A DNA stretch of 8,634 nucleotides from Candidatus Poseidonia sp. (lineage in GTDB: Archaea > Thermoplasmatota > Poseidoniia > Poseidoniales > Poseidoniaceae), in the NCBI GenBank assembly GCA_023254365.1, contig JALRLQ010000068.1, positions 1 to 8,634 of the forward strand. Reading direction: 5' to 3'. Positions 5,545-8,634 of this stretch are shown here, piece by piece. The stretch's first letter is position 1. Each line of letters starts with the position of its first letter. The translations under genes and the position numbers were made by a program. A model generated the notes under the pieces. It had not been told where the DNA came from, did no database searches, and saw only the letters and a list, made by a program, of their open reading frames with translations.

Positions 5545-5964
5545 ATGCGACGCAAGGAACCGCTCGAGGTTGCCCCAACATGGCGTTACCCGTTGCCCAT
5601 GCCAATGCCTGGACAACCCGTCTGCGCTACAGAGATGGAAGCCATCGAGCAACTGGAACGTCTTGGTGACCACCCGCGGGTGTTTTTGTGGACCGATCAC
5701 AACCGCAAGTGTCCCGAAGGCTGGGGATTCATCGCCAGCATACGCGAGGGCGTGCCACCCAGCGGAATTGAGGCGGAACTCGACGCATGGGCCAAACAAA
5801 ATCCCAAGGCTTGGCTTGCCGTTGACCTTCGCGACGGGATGTTGCCTCCCTCAACGGTGCGTCCTTTGGACGATGTACTCTCCAGTCTCAAGCGACCTGT
5901 GATCGTTCTTGTGAGTCGATCTCCTGAACATGAAGACTGGCCGCAGTGGGTCCTACCCGCTTAG
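5545..5964 (+). CDS. hypothetical protein, 139 aa, Trp-rich
   Basis: I do not recognise this protein. I start it at the ATG at 5545 because GGTGA (5535-5539) lies 5 bases upstream. A GTG at 5536 would add three residues but would overlap that site. The sequence has no signal peptide or membrane span. It opens with a basic, Pro-rich stretch (MRRKEPLEVA, PLPMPMPG). An amphipathic helix follows (about 28-40, ATEMEAIEQLERL). Three predicted beta strands are each followed by polar turns (RVFLWTD, AWLAVDLRDG, PVIVLVSRSPE), suggesting a small alpha/beta domain. It has seven tryptophans in 139 residues. It is transcribed away from the insertase operon and converges on the large multidomain gene with a 44-base gap. 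A cytoplasmic location is inferred. Coding status is supported by clean bounds, a ribosome site and good composition. Confidence 0.75.
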   Translation: MRRKEPLEVAPTWRYPLPMPMPGQPVCATEMEAIEQLERLGDHPRVFLWTDHNRKCPEGWGFIASIREGVPPSGIEAELDAWAKQNPKAWLAVDLRDGMLPPSTVRPLDDVLSSLKRPVIVLVSRSPEHEDWPQWVLPA

Positions 5965-6008
5965 AGCGTCTTGCCATTCGGCGATGAAAAGCCACGTCGA
6001 GAACGTGT

Positions 6009-8634
6009 TCATTCCCAGGTGTAACCGCAGGCTGAACAGGTGGCTGCATCAGCAGCGTTGGGCGTGTTGCAAATCGTGCACGCTTTCTCTTCAGCGGCCG
6101 CTTCTGCAGGAGCGTCTTCGGATGGTTCGGAACCTTCTGCATCAATAGCGGCTTCCTCAGTTTCCTCGGCAGCATCCTCATCGGCACCTGCATCGCTGTC
6201 GCCATCTTCGGCTTCACCGTCTCGAGCGTTCCATGCCTTTGCGGCATCCTCGAGTTCTGCTTTCTTCAGGTAACCGTTGTCATCGTGGTCGTAATCCGCT
6301 GCGAATGCCACGAATTCGTCCCGATGACCGGCATCAATGCCAGCTGCATCCATCACTCGTAGAAGCATGTCCTCTCGGAATTTGATGGAGGGTGCGCTGT
6401 CATCTTCGCTGTCACCATCATCGGATTCCGGTGCTTCAGCTTCCTCTTCAGCCGGTGCTTCCTCCAACGTGGGGAGGTCGTCGGATTCAATCTCGTCGCC
6501 GAAATGGACGCCGTGGAACCGGTTGAGAGCCTCAGCGTCAACTTCACCGCTTCCCTTAATGTCGAAGGAAACTTCGAGCCGCTCACCCTTCTCGACGACT
6601 GGGACGTGCCAGACGATGTGAAGGCCACCTTCACCATCTTCAGAGGTCATGGTGACGTCCTTTCGCTTGCCACTTGCACCTTTGATTTCCCAGTCCTTGA
6701 TCTCAAATTGAGGGGGCAGAACATCGTTGATGTAGAGGTCGCTCAAAGCGGTGTCGCCGTTGTTCTCAAAGAGAATGAGAACTTCATACCGACCTTTTCC
6801 ACCCAGCGGGATGGCTTGCTTTCCAGCGCTGAAATTGCGTCGGTTGTGAACCACACGGATGCTCGGTGAATTGTCCGGCTCACGGGTGCAGATCGGTCCG
6901 AAGCGCTCAGCACTGAACTCAACTCGTGAAGGCGCATCCACCCGTTCGTTGCCGGGCGATGGGTCCGGTGCGTCCAGTGGATAGGTGATTTCAATCTTCT
7001 TTCCTGGCTTTAGGCCAAGCGGCCCACGGGTGCCGACGGTGAGGGTCATGGTGTGGCCTTGGCCATCGGGGGAACGGTGTTCCTTTTCGATGGTGATGCC
7101 TTCCGCCATCTCGACTTTGAACTGGTCGTCGTCAATCGCTTTGCCATCCAATTTAATGGTCAACTGTTCAGCCGTTGGAGGCGTAAAGAGGCCTGGAATA
7201 TCGTCGGTCACACGCATCAGGTTGATGGTGGCTGAGCCCTCGTTTTTGAGGGTCAGCGTGGCGTTCACCTTCTGAGCACGGTAGGAACGAAGGCTGCCTG
7301 TCGAATACTTCTTTCCAACTGAAGCTTCCAACACATCGAGTTTCTTCTCCTCAAGTGTCATGCTTCCCTCGGAGGTCTGAACGGCACGAGGCAGGACGGT
7401 GTACGACAAATCGTAGGTAAAGTCGGGTTCAGATTGCGCCATCACGGTACGCTCTTCGGATTCCCACTTTCCGTTGGGAGTCACGTCTTGGTCGACGTCA
7501 TGGATGTCAAACAAGAGGTCGTCGCTGCCTTTCATGCTCACTTGCAACTTGGTCAAGTCCACGGCAAAAGACGAGCGATTTTCGAAGATGGCCTGACAAA
7601 TCCAGTTGTCAGGGCGCTCGTCTTCTCGAACACGCATGTAGGTGAATCCACGGCAGAAGGCGTCGAGTTCACGGAAGGTCATGCTGGACACGGTCGCATC
7701 TGCACGGTAGGTTGCTGATGCCTTTCCACCGCTGATAGCCTTCGTGCCGGAAACATCAATCGTCCCTTCAAGGCTCAATGTCTGCTTCTCGCCGGGTTGC
7801 AGGCGTCCAACCGTCCAGGTGATGGTGCCGTCTTCCAACTCAGCACCACCAACGGTCTCAAAGTGCATCTCACCAGCGAGCGGTCGAGTCACGACGACGT
7901 CGTGGAGTTCAACATTGGATAGATTCTCAACCTCAAGTTCGAGAGCAAGTGGGCCGGGATCTTCGCCAATGGCCACCGACAAAGAGCGCTCCTGCGAACG
8001 GGAGGGGTTGGTATCAAGACGCTCCCGCAGGGTCATCATTTGCTTTCCGCTGACCTTGTAGGACATGGTGTGGTTCTTGGAAGGTTCCAATTCATCAACG
8101 GAAACATGGTCTCCGCCAATATCGGTTGCATCGATGTTGTCAAGGAGAACGTCGATGTCGTAAATGCGGTCGTCTGCAGAAGGGTTGTTGACGGTCAACG
8201 TACCCTTCACGCTCTGCTTGATGATGACACCCTCTGCATTCAGCGTCGTTGATTCCACTTCGTGCAAGGTGCCCTCGAGTTTGTCACCCGTAACGGCCTC
8301 TACATCTGCCAAACTTCGGATGGTTGCCCCGGCTTGTTCACCGGTCAAATCTGCGGGGGCAAGGTCAGGGAGTGGTGCGTCCAAGGATGCTGCAGGAGCA
8401 AGTGGGTCAAGCAATGCATCCGGTGCGGCAGGAGGGGCTGGAGGTGCCGCAAGCGGGTCCATCAGCGGGTCAGCTGCGGGCGCCTCGGGCATGGGCGGCA
8501 TCGGTGGCATCTCGGGAGGAGCAGGCGGTGCGCCAAGTGGGTCCATCAACGGGTCGGCTGCGGGCGCCTCGGGCATGGGCGGCATCGGTGGCATCTCGGG
8601 AGGAGCAGGCGGTGCGCCAAGCGGGTCCATCAGC
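6009..8634 (-). CDS. large multidomain protein: Pro-rich repeats, DUF11/CARDB-like repeats, EF-hand, zinc ribbon (N terminus outside window)
   Basis: The frame is open from the right edge of the window to a TGA at 6009-6011, about 874 codons; residues are numbered here from the first in-window Met at 8630. Residues 1-95 are Pro/Ala/Met/Asp-rich and include two identical 28-residue repeats. Five beta-sandwich units follow, each with a hydrophobic strand ending at a conserved Asn: N149, N236, N351, N463 and N623 (for example LTVNNPS, LEVENLS, LTLKNEG, LFENNGD). They resemble DUF11/CARDB modules, and the last continues into YINDVLPPQFEI as in DUF11. Residues about 710-748 are very acidic. A canonical EF-hand calcium loop, DHDDNGYLKKAE, lies at 781-792. 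A second acidic linker leads to a C-terminal zinc ribbon with C851, C854, C865 and C868. No membrane span is visible in this part. Zinc ribbons usually indicate the cytoplasm, whereas DUF11 and EF-hands are often extracellular, so location is open. A binding or scaffold role is inferred. Confidence 0.82.
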   Translation of the reverse strand, partial: LMDPLGAPPAPPEMPPMPPMPEAPAADPLMDPLGAPPAPPEMPPMPPMPEAPAADPLMDPLAAPPAPPAAPDALLDPLAPAASLDAPLPDLAPADLTGEQAGATIRSLADVEAVTGDKLEGTLHEVESTTLNAEGVIIKQSVKGTLTVNNPSADDRIYDIDVLLDNIDATDIGGDHVSVDELEPSKNHTMSYKVSGKQMMTLRERLDTNPSRSQERSLSVAIGEDPGPLALELEVENLSNVELHDVVVTRPLAGEMHFETVGGAELEDGTITWTVGRLQPGEKQTLSLEGTIDVSGTKAISGGKASATYRADATVSSMTFRELDAFCRGFTYMRVREDERPDNWICQAIFENRSSFAVDLTKLQVSMKGSDDLLFDIHDVDQDVTPNGKWESEERTVMAQSEPDFTYDLSYTVLPRAVQTSEGSMTLEEKKLDVLEASVGKKYSTGSLRSYRAQKVNATLTLKNEGSATINLMRVTDDIPGLFTPPTAEQLTIKLDGKAIDDDQFKVEMAEGITIEKEHRSPDGQGHTMTLTVGTRGPLGLKPGKKIEITYPLDAPDPSPGNERVDAPSRVEFSAERFGPICTREPDNSPSIRVVHNRRNFSAGKQAIPLGGKGRYEVLILFENNGDTALSDLYINDVLPPQFEIKDWEIKGASGKRKDVTMTSEDGEGGLHIVWHVPVVEKGERLEVSFDIKGSGEVDAEALNRFHGVHFGDEIESDDLPTLEEAPAEEEAEAPESDDGDSEDDSAPSIKFREDMLLRVMDAAGIDAGHRDEFVAFAADYDHDDNGYLKKAELEDAAKAWNARDGEAEDGDSDAGADEDAAEETEEAAIDAEGSEPSEDAPAEAAAEEKACTICNTPNAADAATCSACGYTWE
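6255..6290 (-). other. EF-hand calcium-binding loop (coding)
   Basis: These 36 bases encode DHDDNGYLKKAE. Asp stands at loop positions 1 and 3, Asn at 5, Gly at 6, Leu at 8 and Glu at 12. This is a full match to the 12-residue EF-hand loop, with helices predicted on both sides (DEFVAFAADY before, ELEDAAKAW after). No second intact loop is seen nearby, although EF-hands usually work in pairs. Confidence 0.85.
8463..8630 (-). repeat. 84-bp coding tandem repeat, two full copies in window
   Basis: The units 8547-8630 and 8463-8546 differ at only three bases out of 84, all synonymous (Leu, Ala and Pro codons). They encode the same 28 residues, starting MDPLGAPPAPPEMPP and ending EAPAADPL. A third, degenerate unit begins at 8462 (MDPLAAPPAPPAAP). 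The four bases before the first copy (8631-8634) match the start of another unit, so the array probably continues past the window edge. It gives a flexible Pro-rich segment and is prone to copy-number change. Confidence 0.93.

Noticed and set aside
5477..5605. N-terminal extension of the insertase up to 5605, containing DLNQDGPDEL, which resembles an FG-GAP or dockerin-like calcium loop
   Set aside because: It would overlap the start of the divergent 139-aa gene, and its first residues have no signal or membrane character. The likeness covers about ten residues only, so it is probably chance.
5965..6008. Terminator between the convergent 139-aa gene and the multidomain gene
   Set aside because: The 44 bases contain no convincing hairpin or T-run on either strand.
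8463..8630. CRISPR-like or other non-coding repeat array
   Set aside because: Units are directly adjacent with no spacers, stay in frame and differ only at silent sites, so they are coding tandem repeats.

Overview
This looks like a chromosomal window from a mesophilic, mid-GC euryarchaeon. The best guess is a marine Thermoplasmata-type lineage such as Marine Group II (Candidatus Poseidoniales). Archaeal origin is well supported: there is a Cbf5-type pseudouridine synthase with a PUA domain, an archaeal-type cytidylate kinase, an EMC3/DUF106 membrane insertase, and a tRNA-His with an encoded G-1 and no encoded CCA. The lineage assignment is inference from style (large secreted beta-sandwich proteins, CARDB and DUF11-like domains, zinc ribbons, Pro-rich repeats), not from a phylogenetic marker.

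Layout. Bases 1-204 (+) are the 3' end of a GTP cyclohydrolase II (ribA) gene of riboflavin synthesis. It converges on tRNA-His(GTG) at 224-296 (-). Bases 413-2809 (+) encode a large exported protein with a signal peptide, beta-sandwich/cadherin-like regions, a CARDB domain and a C-terminal membrane anchor. Bases 2810-3018 hold two hairpin-forming inverted repeats and two tandem small ORFs of 31 and 21 codons. The second has a strong Shine-Dalgarno site and ends directly against the truB stop codon. Bases 3019-5476 (-) are a tight, overlapping operon: emc3-like insertase, cmk, truB/cbf5. A divergent 139-aa protein of unknown function lies at 5545-5964 (+). Bases 6009-8634 (-) encode the C-terminal 874 or so residues of a large multidomain protein. 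It has Pro-rich 28-residue tandem repeats, five DUF11/CARDB-like beta-sandwich repeats, an acidic region, a canonical EF-hand and a terminal zinc ribbon. Its N terminus lies outside the window.

How the genes relate. The emc3-cmk-truB trio is the distal part of the classic archaeal secY-adk-DUF106-cmk-cbf5 ribosomal/translocon cluster, linking membrane-protein insertion, CTP/dCTP supply and RNA pseudouridylation. Here it is cut off from secY-adk by the divergent 139-aa gene. The insertase and the big beta-sandwich protein end in strikingly similar C-terminal zinc ribbons.

No mobile element, CRISPR array or defence system is visible. The most novel-looking items are the small-ORF/hairpin locus between 2810 and 3018, the zinc-ribbon-tailed EMC3 insertase, and the beta-sandwich/EF-hand/zinc-ribbon protein.
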